From NCBI GenBank assembly GCA_035542155.1, contig DATKLX010000218.1:1-35544 (forward strand): a stretch of DNA of 35,544 nt. The letters run 5' to 3'. This DNA comes from DATKLX01 sp035542155 (GTDB taxonomy: Bacteria; Chloroflexota; Anaerolineae; Anaerolineales; Anaerolineaceae). This document shows, in pieces, positions 15,551 through 23,416 of this stretch. The notes under the pieces are model-generated. The model did no database searches and was not told the origin of the DNA. It worked only from the letters and a program-made list of their open reading frames with translations. How positions within the stretch are numbered: position 1 is the first letter of the stretch; every line of letters begins with the position of its first letter. The translations under genes and the position numbers were made by a program.

Positions 15551-16246
15551 ATGAACCCAACCAGGCCTGTTTCCAGAATTTTGGGATTTGCCTTTTTGTT
15601 CCAGTTTCTAACCTCGTTTGGCAACGGAGTATTCCTGAAGCCGGTATTAATCATGACCGAAAGTGTCCCGGAAACGATCTCCCGCATCGCCCAAAACCCC
15701 GGGCTGATGCGAACGCACATTTTCGTGGATATGCTCACTGCCCTGGGGGTCATCTTCCTGGGGGCTGCTCTGTACTTCTACCTGCGGAAGCAGAACGAAA
15801 TCCTGGCCCTGACCGCTTTTGGATTTTACATCCTGGAAGGGGCGGTGATCGCGGCCAGCAAAATGGAGGCGTTCTCCCTGCTGAGCATCAGCCAGGAATA
15901 CGCGGTCGCGGGGCAGCCGGCGACTCTGCTGGCAATGGCCGGAGAGGCAATGAAATCCCTCGATTTCGCCGGCTCTTTGCTGATGCTGGCTTTTTGTCCC
16001 GGCGGGATCCTCTTCTATTACCTGCTCAACCAATCCGGCCTGGTTCCGCGCTGGCTGTCGCTCTGGGGCCTGATCGCCGTTTTGCCCGTGACCGTCGCGA
16101 CGGTCTTGAGCCTGTTTGGCGTTCAGTTCCCCATCTTCCTGGCCGTTCCCTATATCCCCTTCGAGTTCGTCATCGGTGTGTGGATCTTGTGGAAGGGGAT
16201 CCTGGAGCCGCAGCCGGTGTTCGACCAAGCCAGCGCGCTGGCCTGA
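15551..16246 (+). CDS. DUF4386-family membrane protein
   Basis: A 231-aa protein with six hydrophobic segments. The N-terminal RILGFAFLFQFLTSFGNGVF, middle FYILEGAVIAASKMEAFSLL and late LLMLAFCPGGILFYYLLNQS, LVPRWLSLWGLI and FIPFE-like segments fit DUF4386, a family of small inner-membrane proteins of unknown role. AAAAAGGAAAA precedes the ATG. A second DUF4386 start, truncated, follows 50 bp later, so this locus once held at least two paralogues. Confidence 0.75.
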   Translation: MNPTRPVSRILGFAFLFQFLTSFGNGVFLKPVLIMTESVPETISRIAQNPGLMRTHIFVDMLTALGVIFLGAALYFYLRKQNEILALTAFGFYILEGAVIAASKMEAFSLLSISQEYAVAGQPATLLAMAGEAMKSLDFAGSLLMLAFCPGGILFYYLLNQSGLVPRWLSLWGLIAVLPVTVATVLSLFGVQFPIFLAVPYIPFEFVIGVWILWKGILEPQPVFDQASALA

Positions 16247-16295
16247 CGAGCTTCCATCAATCAAATTCGCTGCGTTTCGCAGCAATGAGATCGAC

Positions 16296-16398
16296 ATGAA
16301 AACTTACCGGACCAATGCCATCCTGATCGGAGCGCTGTACATCCTGGGGACAGTCAGCGGCGTGCTCAGCATGATCGTCACGACCCCGCTGCTCGATC
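16296..16398 (+). pseudogene. Truncated DUF4386 gene start
   Basis: ATG 16296 opens MKTYRTNAILIGALYILG then TVSGVLSMIVTTPLLD, the expected first helix and loop of a DUF4386 protein. Similarity stops abruptly near 16396, where the frame runs into unrelated sequence. Roughly 190 residues of the family are missing. Confidence 0.7.
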
Positions 16399-16485
16399 CC
16401 GCTGGAGCAGGCCGCAGAAGCTCACCGCTACGTCGAGACGGGACAGAGACAGGGCAGCCTCGTCCTCAGCGTGAGCCACGCGTAG
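16399..16485 (+). pseudogene. C-terminal tail of a zinc-type alcohol dehydrogenase / quinone oxidoreductase
   Basis: In a frame different from the DUF4386 start, 16399-16482 reads PLEQAAEAHRYVETGQRQG then SLVLSVSHA and a TAG stop. This is the standard last helix and strand of MDR-superfamily dehydrogenases (PLEQAAEAHRYxExGxxxGxxVL). Only the tail is present. The join with the DUF4386 fragment within about 16390-16399 marks a deletion between two genes. Confidence 0.65.
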
Positions 16486-16486
16486 C

Positions 16487-16816
16487 TCACTTGGGCGGCA
16501 GGCCGCGGGCGTAGTCGACGCCCAGCTCGATCCAGGCGGACAGGTCCTCGTCGCTGTCAAAACCGCCCGGCTCGACCAGAATCCAGCCGGTCATGGGGCG
16601 TCCGGTCATATCGAAGGGCCGGACGTGCGGCTTCGCCATGGCCGCGGTATGCTTTTCCGGTCCGACCCGAACGATGAGGCTGTTCTTGTGGATCCCGCAG
16701 ACCATATTTCCATGCAGCAGAAAGCCCACCCCGCCGAACATCTTTTTCTCGTCAAAGGCCCCGTGCGGAACGAGCCCGGCGCGGATCCGCTGGGCCAGGG
16801 TTTCGTCGTACGCCAT
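16487..16816 (-). CDS. TfoX N-terminal-domain protein
   Basis: A 109-aa protein of the TfoX/Sxy N-domain family. The signature is KKMFGGVGFLLHGNMVCGIH, followed by LIVRVGPEKHTAAM and VRPFDMTGRPMTGWILVEP. In E. coli the full-length TfoX is a competence regulator; stand-alone N-domains in other phyla have no proven role. The start at 16816 is chosen for GGAGGTGCT just upstream; a longer frame from 16906 adds unconserved residues. Its stop lies 1-2 bp beyond the end of the dehydrogenase remnant on the other strand. Confidence 0.85.
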   Translation of the reverse strand: MAYDETLAQRIRAGLVPHGAFDEKKMFGGVGFLLHGNMVCGIHKNSLIVRVGPEKHTAAMAKPHVRPFDMTGRPMTGWILVEPGGFDSDEDLSAWIELGVDYARGLPPK

Positions 16817-16983
16817 AGCACCTCCAGAACAGTCATTCGTAAAAGCTCGAACCACGATGAAGTGGGGTTTATTAGGCCAACCATTCAACCTGGATTTCCC
16901 TTCCATCCAGGGTTTTAAATTCAGGATCTCCGGTCAACAGCATCGCGCTACTTGCCTGGGCAGCTTGCTGTTTTCACTGCCCT

Positions 16984-17811
16984 TCACCGCTCCTCACTGC
17001 CCTTCGCTGTCCTTAAGAACTCATCCAGCTCGCCAGGGTCGATCCGTGAGGTCAGGTCGAGGCTGATGGGGGTCACCGAGACGACGCGTTTTTTGGCCAT
17101 GGCGTGAATGTCCGTGCCTTCCGGCTCCTGCACGTTCACGTCCAGGCGGATATCCATCAAACCCGGCTCTTCCCAGGTCTGGCGGTTGGGCTTCACGGTC
17201 TCGTAATAGCGGCTGCGGGACTGGCGGGTGATCTCCCAGGGGGTGTCGGGGGTCGCGCCGGCGGGGAGGTCGATCTTCAGCAGGTCGACGTCGGGAGGGA
17301 AGCATCCCACGGCGAGGGCCATCCCGGCGAAGCGAGCGGTAAAAATGCCGGCGGTCTCGAACTGGATCTCCTTGGAGTAAGACAGGTAATAAGCTTCGTC
17401 GGTCTGTAAAGAAACCGCCAGGGCGGGGATGCCAAACGAAGCGGCCTCCATCGCCGCGCCGACGGTGCCCGAGATGGTGACCCCCAGGCCCACGTTCTCG
17501 CCGTAATTGATCCCCGAGACGACCAGGTCTGGCCGCACAGGCATGATCTCGAAAATGGCGTGTTGGACGGCCTGGGCCGGGGTGCCGCCGACCGAATACA
17601 CGGTCCACTCCTGCTGGTGGACGCGCATGGTCAGTTTGCGGATGATCCCATCGGAGGTGAGCGGCATGCTCCGCCCGGTGCCGGAGGACTGCTCGCGGGG
17701 GGCGACCACGGTCACATAGCCCAGGGTCGAAAGCGCTTCGGCCGCCGCCCACAGCCCAGGGGATTGGATGCCATCGTCGTTGGTCAATAAGATCTGGTAT
17801 TTTTCCGGCAT
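16984..17811 (-). CDS. surE: 5'/3'-nucleotidase SurE
   Basis: A 275-aa metal-dependent nucleoside monophosphate phosphatase. The metal ligands are seen in LLTNDDGIQSPGL (Asn11, Asp12, Asp13), the Ser loop PREQSSGTGRSMPL and the Asn of VVSGINYGENVG. The rest (GTVGAAMEAASFGIPALAVS, SVTPISLDLT) is complete. I place the start at 17811 because GGGAGA precedes it and SurE proteins begin within a few residues of the first strand; ATG 17841 would add ten residues. It is divergent from the acetyltransferase gene, with 73 bp between the starts. Confidence 0.92.
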   Translation of the reverse strand: MPEKYQILLTNDDGIQSPGLWAAAEALSTLGYVTVVAPREQSSGTGRSMPLTSDGIIRKLTMRVHQQEWTVYSVGGTPAQAVQHAIFEIMPVRPDLVVSGINYGENVGLGVTISGTVGAAMEAASFGIPALAVSLQTDEAYYLSYSKEIQFETAGIFTARFAGMALAVGCFPPDVDLLKIDLPAGATPDTPWEITRQSRSRYYETVKPNRQTWEEPGLMDIRLDVNVQEPEGTDIHAMAKKRVVSVTPISLDLTSRIDPGELDEFLRTAKGSEER

Positions 17812-17840
17812 GGTTCTCCCGAATCGATTGGTATCCGTCA

Positions 17841-17870
17841 ATTATATGCGAAAGGGAAACGCGCTATAAT
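17841..17870. promoter_or_regulatory. Face-to-face -10 elements for surE and the acetyltransferase gene
   Basis: TATAAT occurs on the plus strand at 17865-17870 and on the minus strand at 17846-17841, 18 bp apart. Each lies where the other's -35 would be. The plus-strand -10 is only 14 bp before the ATG at 17885, so that message would have a leader of about 8 nt. Neither has a good -35 hexamer. Confidence 0.5.
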
Positions 17871-17884
17871 CAAGGCAGCTTCCA

Positions 17885-19009
17885 ATGGCGATCGAGATCG
17901 ATGCGGTCAATTTTGAAAATCGGTCCCAGGTGCGCTCCTTCCTGGACCTGCCTTTTCGCCTGTACCGGGAAACGCAGCAGTGGGTGCCGCCCCTGGGAGA
18001 CGACGAGCGGTCCAAACTTAACCGGCGGCACCCGTTCTATAGCCATTCTGAAGCCCAGTTTCTGTTGGCCCGGCGCGGCGCGAAAACGGTCGGGCGGCTG
18101 GCGGTGCTGGATAACCGCCGCTACAACGAGCACAACGGCGAGCGAACCGCCTTTTTTACATTCTTCGAGTGTGAAAACGACCGCGAAGCCGCCGCCGGCC
18201 TGTTCGCCGCCGCGGAGACTTGGTCCCGGCAGCGCGGCCTGAACTGCCTGAGCGGCCCTAAGGGTTTCACCGCGCTGGACGGCCTGGGACTGCTCACCCG
18301 CGGCTTCGAGCACCGCCCCGCCCTGGGCATCCCATACCACCTGCCCTACTATGCCGCTCTGCTGGAAGGCTGCGCCTTTTCCCCTCGAGGCGAAATCCTT
18401 TCCGGCTATTTCCCCGTCGAGCAGGCCTGGCCGGAAAAGATCCGCATCGCCGCCGAACGCGTCCAGGAGCGGCGTGGGCTGCGCGTGGCCGCCTTGCGCA
18501 GCCGGCGGGCCCTGCTGGCGCTCGCGCCGGACCTCGAGCGGATGTACAATCAGGCCATCCAGGACACCCCCGGGAACGTGCCCCTCACCCACGATGAGAT
18601 CCGGACGATCGTCCGCCAGTTGGCACTCTTCGCCGACCCGCGCCTGGTCAAGATCATCTACAAAGATACGACCCCGGTCGGATTCCTGCTGGCCTACCCC
18701 GACGTCTCGGCGGCGATCCAGCGCTGCCGGGGAAGGCTGCTCCCCTTCGGCTGGCTGGATCTGCTGATCGAGCTGCGCCGCACTCAGGCAATCAACATTA
18801 ACGGAGCCGGGATCGTCGAAGAATACCGCGGCTTTGGGGGGACGGCCATCCTTTTTAATGAGATCTACAAAAGCCTCGCCCGGCGCGGCTGTCGCCAGGT
18901 CGAGATCGTCCAGATCGGTGCGGATAACGAGCGCATGTTGAACGAACTGCGCATGGTTGGGGTAGAATTCAAGAAAGCTCATACCATGTATGCTAAGGAG
19001 ATCGGTTAG
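17885..19009 (+). CDS. GNAT-fold acetyltransferase, YghO-like
   Basis: A 374-aa protein. Residues about 1-130 (RLYRETQQWVPPLGDDERSK, HSEAQFLLARRGAKTVGRLA, FFTFFECENDREAA) and the central GPKGFTALDGLGLLTRGFEH fit the YghO-type group. Residues about 190-370 contain a degenerate GNAT core, VEEYRGFGGTAILFNEIYKS, with the R/Q-x-x-G-x-G/A acetyl-CoA loop, then VEIVQIGADNERM. The family has no established substrate. It is complete, probably near-leaderless, and lies 24 bp before the LapA-like gene. Confidence 0.75.
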   Translation: MAIEIDAVNFENRSQVRSFLDLPFRLYRETQQWVPPLGDDERSKLNRRHPFYSHSEAQFLLARRGAKTVGRLAVLDNRRYNEHNGERTAFFTFFECENDREAAAGLFAAAETWSRQRGLNCLSGPKGFTALDGLGLLTRGFEHRPALGIPYHLPYYAALLEGCAFSPRGEILSGYFPVEQAWPEKIRIAAERVQERRGLRVAALRSRRALLALAPDLERMYNQAIQDTPGNVPLTHDEIRTIVRQLALFADPRLVKIIYKDTTPVGFLLAYPDVSAAIQRCRGRLLPFGWLDLLIELRRTQAININGAGIVEEYRGFGGTAILFNEIYKSLARRGCRQVEIVQIGADNERMLNELRMVGVEFKKAHTMYAKEIG

Positions 19010-19033
19010 AATCTGGTTCAGGAGGCATCGATT

Positions 19034-19420
19034 ATGCTGGCTTTTGTCATTCTGGCGCTGATCGTCGCGGCTCTGGCAGTCGTCTTCGCCCTGCAAAACC
19101 CTACCACGGTCACGGTCACCTTTCTCATCTGGAGCTTCCAGGGCTCGCTGGCGCTGATCCTGCTTGGCGCCGTGGCGATCGGGCTGCTGATCTGCCTGCT
19201 GGCAACTTCACCGGGCCTGATTCGCAGCCGCTGGGCCGCCGGCAGCCACCGCAAAAAGGCCTCGGCCCTGGAAGTCCAACGGGATGAATACAAAGCCCGC
19301 GCGGAGAAGGCCGAAAGCGAGGTAAAAGACCTGGAATTGCAACTGGCCAGCCTTTCCGCCGAGATCGAGCGGACACACTCGCAGGAGTCAGGCGACCAGC
19401 CGGCCCTCCCTCCCGCCTAG
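19034..19420 (+). CDS. LapA-domain (DUF1049) membrane protein
   Basis: A 128-aa protein with two N-terminal membrane helices (MLAFVILALIVAALAVVFAL and LALILLGAVAIGLLICLLA), separated by QNPTTVTVTFLIWSFQGS, the LapA signature. A basic cytoplasmic stretch (RSRWAAGSHRKK) and a coiled-coil tail (RAEKAESEVKDLELQLASL) follow. E. coli LapA/YciS works with LapB in controlling lipopolysaccharide synthesis; no LapB (TPR protein) is nearby, so only the fold is claimed. AGGAGG lies 9 nt before the ATG. Confidence 0.8.
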   Translation: MLAFVILALIVAALAVVFALQNPTTVTVTFLIWSFQGSLALILLGAVAIGLLICLLATSPGLIRSRWAAGSHRKKASALEVQRDEYKARAEKAESEVKDLELQLASLSAEIERTHSQESGDQPALPPA

Positions 19421-19477
19421 GTTGGTGGAGAGGCGAAACGGATCCTATCAGTTTAAGTTTAGATGTTGGAGGCGTGC

Positions 19478-20776
19478 ATGGGGATCGCGACGGAGCGTGC
19501 GGTTGCCGACTTGAAGGCGCAATTGCACGCGCTCACCGAAGTCTCAAAGACCCTGACGTTACCGCTCGAGCTACCGGAACTGCTCAATCTCGTGTTAAGC
19601 AAGATCACCGGCGTCATCCCGCCCGCCGAAGTTGGCGCAGTGATGCTCTGGGATGAGTCCTCGGGGCTGTTTCGCCCCGTGGCCGCCTGCGGCTTCGATT
19701 TCCAGTATTTCAAACAAATTGGACTGCGCGCCGGCGAGTCGATCACCGGCAAGGCCTACGACTTCGAGAAGGCTTACCTGCTGACCACCCGCGAGGAGAT
19801 CGCCGCGGCGCGGGCCAATTTGCGCCCGGCCAACCGCGCCGTGCTGGCGCGCTCCCTGGGCAACGACGCGCTGCCGATCACTCTCTTTGCCGGGCCGCTC
19901 ATGGCGGGCAAACAGAAGTACGGCGTGCTCACCCTGCAGACCCTCAAGGGGCCCAGCCGGTTCAACGAGCAGGACCTGCCCTTCCTGCAGAGCATCGCCG
20001 ATTTGATCGCGCTGGCCATCGACCGCGTGCGCCTCGAAGCCCGCGCCGACGTGGCCCGCCAGTCGCGCGAATCGGAGCGGCTGCGCGCTGAACTGATGGC
20101 CATCCTCTCCCACGAGCTGCGCCTCCCGCTGACCACCATCAAAGGCTATACCTCGGCTTTGTTGATGGAGAACATGAGCTGGACGGAGGAAAAAGGGCGC
20201 GAGTTCCTGCGCTGCGCCGACGAAGAGTGCGACAACATGGAGATCATGATCCGGGATATTCTCGATTCTTCGATTATCGACGTCAACCAGCTCAACCTGG
20301 AGATGGAGCCTGTGCGCCTGCAATACATCGCCCGCGAGGTCGCTACCGAGATCCAGCGCCGGTTGGATACCCACCGCCTGATCGTCGACGTCCCCTCGGA
20401 TTTCCCCATCGTCGACGCCGACCCGCGCTGGATCAAGCAGGTCTTCCGCAATATCCTCGATAACGCGATCAAATACTCTCCCGACGGCGGGCTGATCGTC
20501 ATCCGCGGCGAGACCCGAGCCAACGACGTGGTCATCAGCATCTCCGACCAGGGGATTGGGATCTCTCCCGAGGACCTGATCCCGCTCTTCGAGAAGTTCT
20601 TCCGCGTCCGCTCGGCGCTGCAGTACCACGTCGCCGGGACCGGGCTGGGCCTGCCCGTGGCGCGCTCGATCATCGAGGCCCACGGCGGGCGGATCTGGGT
20701 CGAGAGCAAGATCGGCCAGGGCACCACGGTTTTCTTTTCGCTGCTCAAGGCCGCGCCAACCCCCGAGGAAGATTAA
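19478..20776 (+). CDS. GAF-domain sensor histidine kinase (soluble)
   Basis: A 432-aa kinase with no membrane segment. A short coiled coil (VADLKAQLHALTEVSKTL) leads into a GAF domain (about 25-185). HisKA has ILSHELRLPLTTIKGY with His near 212. HATPase_c carries the N-box ILDNAIKYSPDGG (about 325), G1 SDQGIGI and G2 GTGLGLPVARSII. It autophosphorylates and passes phosphate to the regulator encoded 39 bp downstream. ATG 19463 is also in frame, but GGAGG at 19468-19472 is placed for 19478. The GAF ligand is unknown; a cytoplasmic signal is likely. Confidence 0.9.
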   Translation: MGIATERAVADLKAQLHALTEVSKTLTLPLELPELLNLVLSKITGVIPPAEVGAVMLWDESSGLFRPVAACGFDFQYFKQIGLRAGESITGKAYDFEKAYLLTTREEIAAARANLRPANRAVLARSLGNDALPITLFAGPLMAGKQKYGVLTLQTLKGPSRFNEQDLPFLQSIADLIALAIDRVRLEARADVARQSRESERLRAELMAILSHELRLPLTTIKGYTSALLMENMSWTEEKGREFLRCADEECDNMEIMIRDILDSSIIDVNQLNLEMEPVRLQYIAREVATEIQRRLDTHRLIVDVPSDFPIVDADPRWIKQVFRNILDNAIKYSPDGGLIVIRGETRANDVVISISDQGIGISPEDLIPLFEKFFRVRSALQYHVAGTGLGLPVARSIIEAHGGRIWVESKIGQGTTVFFSLLKAAPTPEED

Positions 20777-20815
20777 AGTCTTTTGCCAGATTGGATCATT
20801 TGAGGATTTGACGGT

Positions 20816-21520
20816 ATGAGTATCTCCAAAATTCTGATCGTAGAGGACGAGCCCAAGGTCATCCACCTGATCCGCGAGGTGCTCGGCGCGGCAGGGTTCG
20901 AGATCTGCACCGCCAGCAACGGCGAGCGCGGCGTGGAGCAGGCCGCCCTCGAGCAGCCCAACCTGGTCATCCTGGACATCCTCCTGCCCGGGGGGATGGA
21001 CGGCTACGAGGTCGCCCGGCGGATCCACGAATTTTCGGATGCCCCGGTCATCTTCCTGACCGGCAAGGCGCGCGAGAGCGATCTGCTGCGCGGGTTCGAC
21101 GCCGGCGCGGACGATTACATCACCAAGCCGTTCAGCTCCAAGGAGCTGCTCGTGCGGGTGCGGGCGGTCCTGCGCCGCTCCCAGCGCGGCTCGGCGCAGC
21201 ACAAGGACGACGAGGAGATGGTGCGCGGCGAGGTGCAGATCGACCTGCTCAAGCGCAAGGTCACCGTGCGCGGGCAGGAGGTCCATCTGACCCATACCGA
21301 GTACAACCTGCTCCAGGAGTTGGCCAGCCACCCCAACCAGGTGATGCTCCACGAGCAGCTCCTCACGGCGGTGTGGGGGCCGGAGTACCGCAACGATATT
21401 GATTATTTGAAAGCGTTCATCCACACCCTGCGCCAGAAGATCGAGGCGGACCCCTCCAACCCGAAGATCATCCTGCGCTGCCCGGGGGTAGGGTACAGTT
21501 TAGCCTGCCCAGAGGGGTGA
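20816..21520 (+). CDS. OmpR/PhoB-family response regulator
   Basis: A 234-aa regulator. The receiver domain (1-118) has acidic EDEP, the phosphoacceptor Asp54 in LVILDILLPGG, Thr in FLTGKA and Lys in DDYITKPFSS. The C-terminal winged helix (about 130-232) shows VHLTHTEYNLLQELASHPNQ, VMLHEQLLTAVWGPEY and LKAFIHTLRQKIE, a PhoB/KdpE-like effector domain that binds direct repeats. It follows its kinase closely. Downstream lie 11-bp-phased repeats ahead of gdhA, a possible target. Confidence 0.93.
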   Translation: MSISKILIVEDEPKVIHLIREVLGAAGFEICTASNGERGVEQAALEQPNLVILDILLPGGMDGYEVARRIHEFSDAPVIFLTGKARESDLLRGFDAGADDYITKPFSSKELLVRVRAVLRRSQRGSAQHKDDEEMVRGEVQIDLLKRKVTVRGQEVHLTHTEYNLLQELASHPNQVMLHEQLLTAVWGPEYRNDIDYLKAFIHTLRQKIEADPSNPKIILRCPGVGYSLACPEG

Positions 21521-21638
21521 TTCGTTCTTTAGAAACTACAACGATTGAGGATCCGTCGAGATGTGGGATAACAACTTATTGGGGAGAGTGCCGCATCTGG
21601 GGATATTTTTAAACAGACCACTGTGCAACTACTTCCAT

Positions 21639-21693
21639 ATTCATGTCATTGGTAGGAGCCCTCGGTGCTCTTCCGAGGGATGGGCATCCTACC
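21639..21693. repeat. Partial MITE-like end plus nested stem-loop
   Basis: 21639-21657 matches the end of the element at 9837-9855 in 17 of 19 positions (ATTCATGTCATTG then GTAGGA). It runs into a nested hairpin: GGTAGGA (21651-21657) with TCCTACC (21687-21693), and inside it CCCTCGG (21659-21665) with CCGAGGG (21673-21679). No coding sequence is seen. A diverged relative of the element before glgC, in the 483-bp gap before gdhA. Confidence 0.6.
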
Positions 21694-21700
21694 GGATGTA

Positions 21701-21762
21701 TGTAGGGCGCAGGGGTTTCGTTGAAAATCCGCGTCCTTGAACGTGCCTCCTACGCCCCTACA
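21701..21762. repeat. Imperfect inverted repeat, TGTAGGG...CCCCTACA
   Basis: TGTAGGGCGCAGGGG at the left pairs imperfectly with CCTCCTACGCCCCTACA at the right, around a non-coding centre. The ends resemble the common dispersed TGTAGGGGCG-type bacterial repeat known to me from other genomes. Confidence 0.45.
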
Positions 21763-21768
21763 AGAACC

Positions 21769-21792
21769 TGGCGCTTGACTATACAAGCGCCA
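21769..21792. terminator. Perfect 9-bp stem-loop, possible terminator
   Basis: TGGCGCTTG (21769-21777), loop ACTATA, CAAGCGCCA (21784-21792). It is followed by AAAATTTCTTT, a weak U tract only. It could end the kinase-regulator transcript about 250 bp after the regulator stop, or separate it from the gdhA promoter. Confidence 0.4.
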
Positions 21793-21796
21793 AAAT

Positions 21797-21839
21797 TTCT
21801 TTACCCATTCTTTACCCGGCTCCCCCGCTTTCTTTACGC
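21797..21839 (+). promoter_or_regulatory. Phased direct repeats upstream of gdhA (Pho-box-like)
   Basis: TTCTTTACCC at 21797-21806, again at 21808-21817, and TTCTTTACGC at 21830-21839. Start-to-start distances are 11 and 22 bp, i.e. one helical turn. PhoB/OmpR-type regulators bind such head-to-tail repeats. A candidate -10 (TAAGACAAT, 21856-21864) lies about 17 bp after the last repeat, as for activator-dependent promoters without a -35. Confidence 0.5.
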
Positions 21840-21900
21840 AATCCCGATTGAAATGTAAGACAATAGATAGTGAATCAATTCACAACTTGCCAACGTAAGC

Positions 21901-21930
21901 AGAGGTGTGCCTGTTCAGGGCACCTCTTTT
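21901..21930 (+). promoter_or_regulatory. Hairpin with T run in the gdhA leader
   Basis: AGAGGTG (21901-21907) pairs with CACCTCT (21921-21927); extra pairs are possible inside, and TTT follows (21928-21930). It lies 74 nt before the gdhA start and downstream of the candidate promoter, so it could be an attenuator or simply end an upstream transcript. The regulatory role is a guess. Confidence 0.35.
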
Positions 21931-22003
21931 CCGGCAAGCGAAATATTTCCAAACCCCAGTTTCATCCATGCTTTCACCCCGAACAAAGAAAAAGGAGATG
22001 AAT

Positions 22004-23383
22004 ATGGCGCTAACCAAGGTCCCGAGTAAGACGCTCATCCAGGAGGTCATCGCCCGCGTCGAAGAGAAGGACGCCGGCCAACCGGAATTCCACCAGGCCG
22101 TGCGCGAAATCCTGACCACCCTGGAGCCCACTGTTGACCGGCACCCCGAATTCGTCAAGGCCAAGATCTACGACCGCATCGTCGTCCCCGACCGGGTGAT
22201 CATGTTCCGCGTGCCCTGGGTGGACGATCAGGGAGAAGTGCAGGTCAACCGCGGTTTCCGCGTCCAATTCAACAATGCCATCGGCCCCTACAAAGGCGGG
22301 TTGCGCTTCCACCCGTCCGTGAACCTGGGGATCATCAAATTCCTTGGCTTTGAGCAAATCTTCAAAAATTCTCTGACCACGCTGCCCATGGGCGGCGGCA
22401 AAGGCGGCAGCGACTTCGATCCCAAGGGCAAATCCGACGCCGAAGTGATGCGCTTCTGCCAGGCCTTCATGCGCGAGCTGTACCGCCACATCGGCCCGGA
22501 CACCGACGTCCCCGCCGGCGATATCGGAGTGGGCGGCCGCGAGATCGGCTACTTGTACGGCTATTACAAGAAGATCGTCAACGAGCATACTTGCGTGCTG
22601 ACCGGTAAGGGCATGGAATACGGCGGCTCGCTGATCCGGCCCGAAGCGACCGGCTACGGCGCGGTCTACTTCGCCGATGAGATGCTCAAGACCCGCGGCA
22701 AGAACATGGTCGGCAAGTACGCGGCGGTCAGCGGCTCGGGTAACGTCGCCCAGTACACGATCGAGAAGCTCAACCAGCTTGGCGCTATCCCGGTGACCTT
22801 CTCCGACTCGGACGGCACCATCGTCGACATGCAATCGGTCGACAGCGAGAAGCTGGCTTTCCTCATGGATCTGAAGAATGTCCGCCGCGGCCGCGTCGCG
22901 GAGTACGCCGAGCACTTCAAGGCCGTTTACTACCCCGGCAAGAGCGTCTGGGACGTGATCAAGGAACACAACCTCAAAGTGGAGCTGGCCTTCCCCTCCG
23001 CCACTCAGAACGAGATCAACGAAGCTCACGCCCTGGCGATGGTCCAGAACGGCTGCTATCTGGTCTCCGAAGGGGCCAACATGCCCTCATCGCTCGAGGC
23101 GATCAAGGTCTACCAGGAGCACAACGTGCTCTACGGCCCGGCCAAGGCTGCCAACGCCGGCGGCGTGGCTACCTCCGGCCTGGAGATGTCCCAAAACAGC
23201 ATCCGCCTGAGCTGGTCCCGCGAGGAAGTCGACGAGCGCCTGCACGGGATTATGCGCAGCATCCATAGCGCCTGCCTCGAAGCCGCCGCCGAATACGGCC
23301 GGCCGGGCGATTACCTGATGGGCGCCAACATCGCCGGCTTCATCAAAGTCGCCAATGCGATGCTGGCCTACGGGATTGTCTAG
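22004..23383 (+). CDS. gdhA: Glutamate dehydrogenase, hexameric NADP-type
   Basis: A 459-aa enzyme for reductive amination of 2-oxoglutarate, length as in E. coli GdhA. N-domain signatures are RVPWVDDQGEVQVNRGFRVQ, GPYKGGLRFHPSVN and FEQIFKNSLTTLPMGGGKGG, with the catalytic Lys near 133. FDPKGKSDAEVMRFCQAFM and DTDVPAGDIGVGGREIGYLY follow. The Rossmann domain starts with AVSGSGNVAQYTIEKL, and ANAGGVATSGLEMSQN closes the substrate site. The small-subunit (about 450 aa) type is usually NADP-dependent and assimilatory. AAAGGAG is spaced correctly for 22004, although ATG 21998 is also possible. It is 80 bp before the PEP-binding protein gene. Confidence 0.95.
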   Translation: MALTKVPSKTLIQEVIARVEEKDAGQPEFHQAVREILTTLEPTVDRHPEFVKAKIYDRIVVPDRVIMFRVPWVDDQGEVQVNRGFRVQFNNAIGPYKGGLRFHPSVNLGIIKFLGFEQIFKNSLTTLPMGGGKGGSDFDPKGKSDAEVMRFCQAFMRELYRHIGPDTDVPAGDIGVGGREIGYLYGYYKKIVNEHTCVLTGKGMEYGGSLIRPEATGYGAVYFADEMLKTRGKNMVGKYAAVSGSGNVAQYTIEKLNQLGAIPVTFSDSDGTIVDMQSVDSEKLAFLMDLKNVRRGRVAEYAEHFKAVYYPGKSVWDVIKEHNLKVELAFPSATQNEINEAHALAMVQNGCYLVSEGANMPSSLEAIKVYQEHNVLYGPAKAANAGGVATSGLEMSQNSIRLSWSREEVDERLHGIMRSIHSACLEAAAEYGRPGDYLMGANIAGFIKVANAMLAYGIV

Positions 23384-23416
23384 TATAATAATCCTTTCTG
23401 CTGAAGCGCAATCCAG

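Noticed and set aside
19595..21424. Long minus-strand open frame (609 aa) opposite the kinase and regulator
   Set aside because: Shadow of two clear two-component genes; composition (His, Gln, Asp rich) is that of an antisense frame.
21880..22003. glnA-type or other glutamine riboswitch before gdhA
   Set aside because: A hairpin is present but I could not find the conserved core of the known glutamine RNA motifs; kept only as a possible attenuator.
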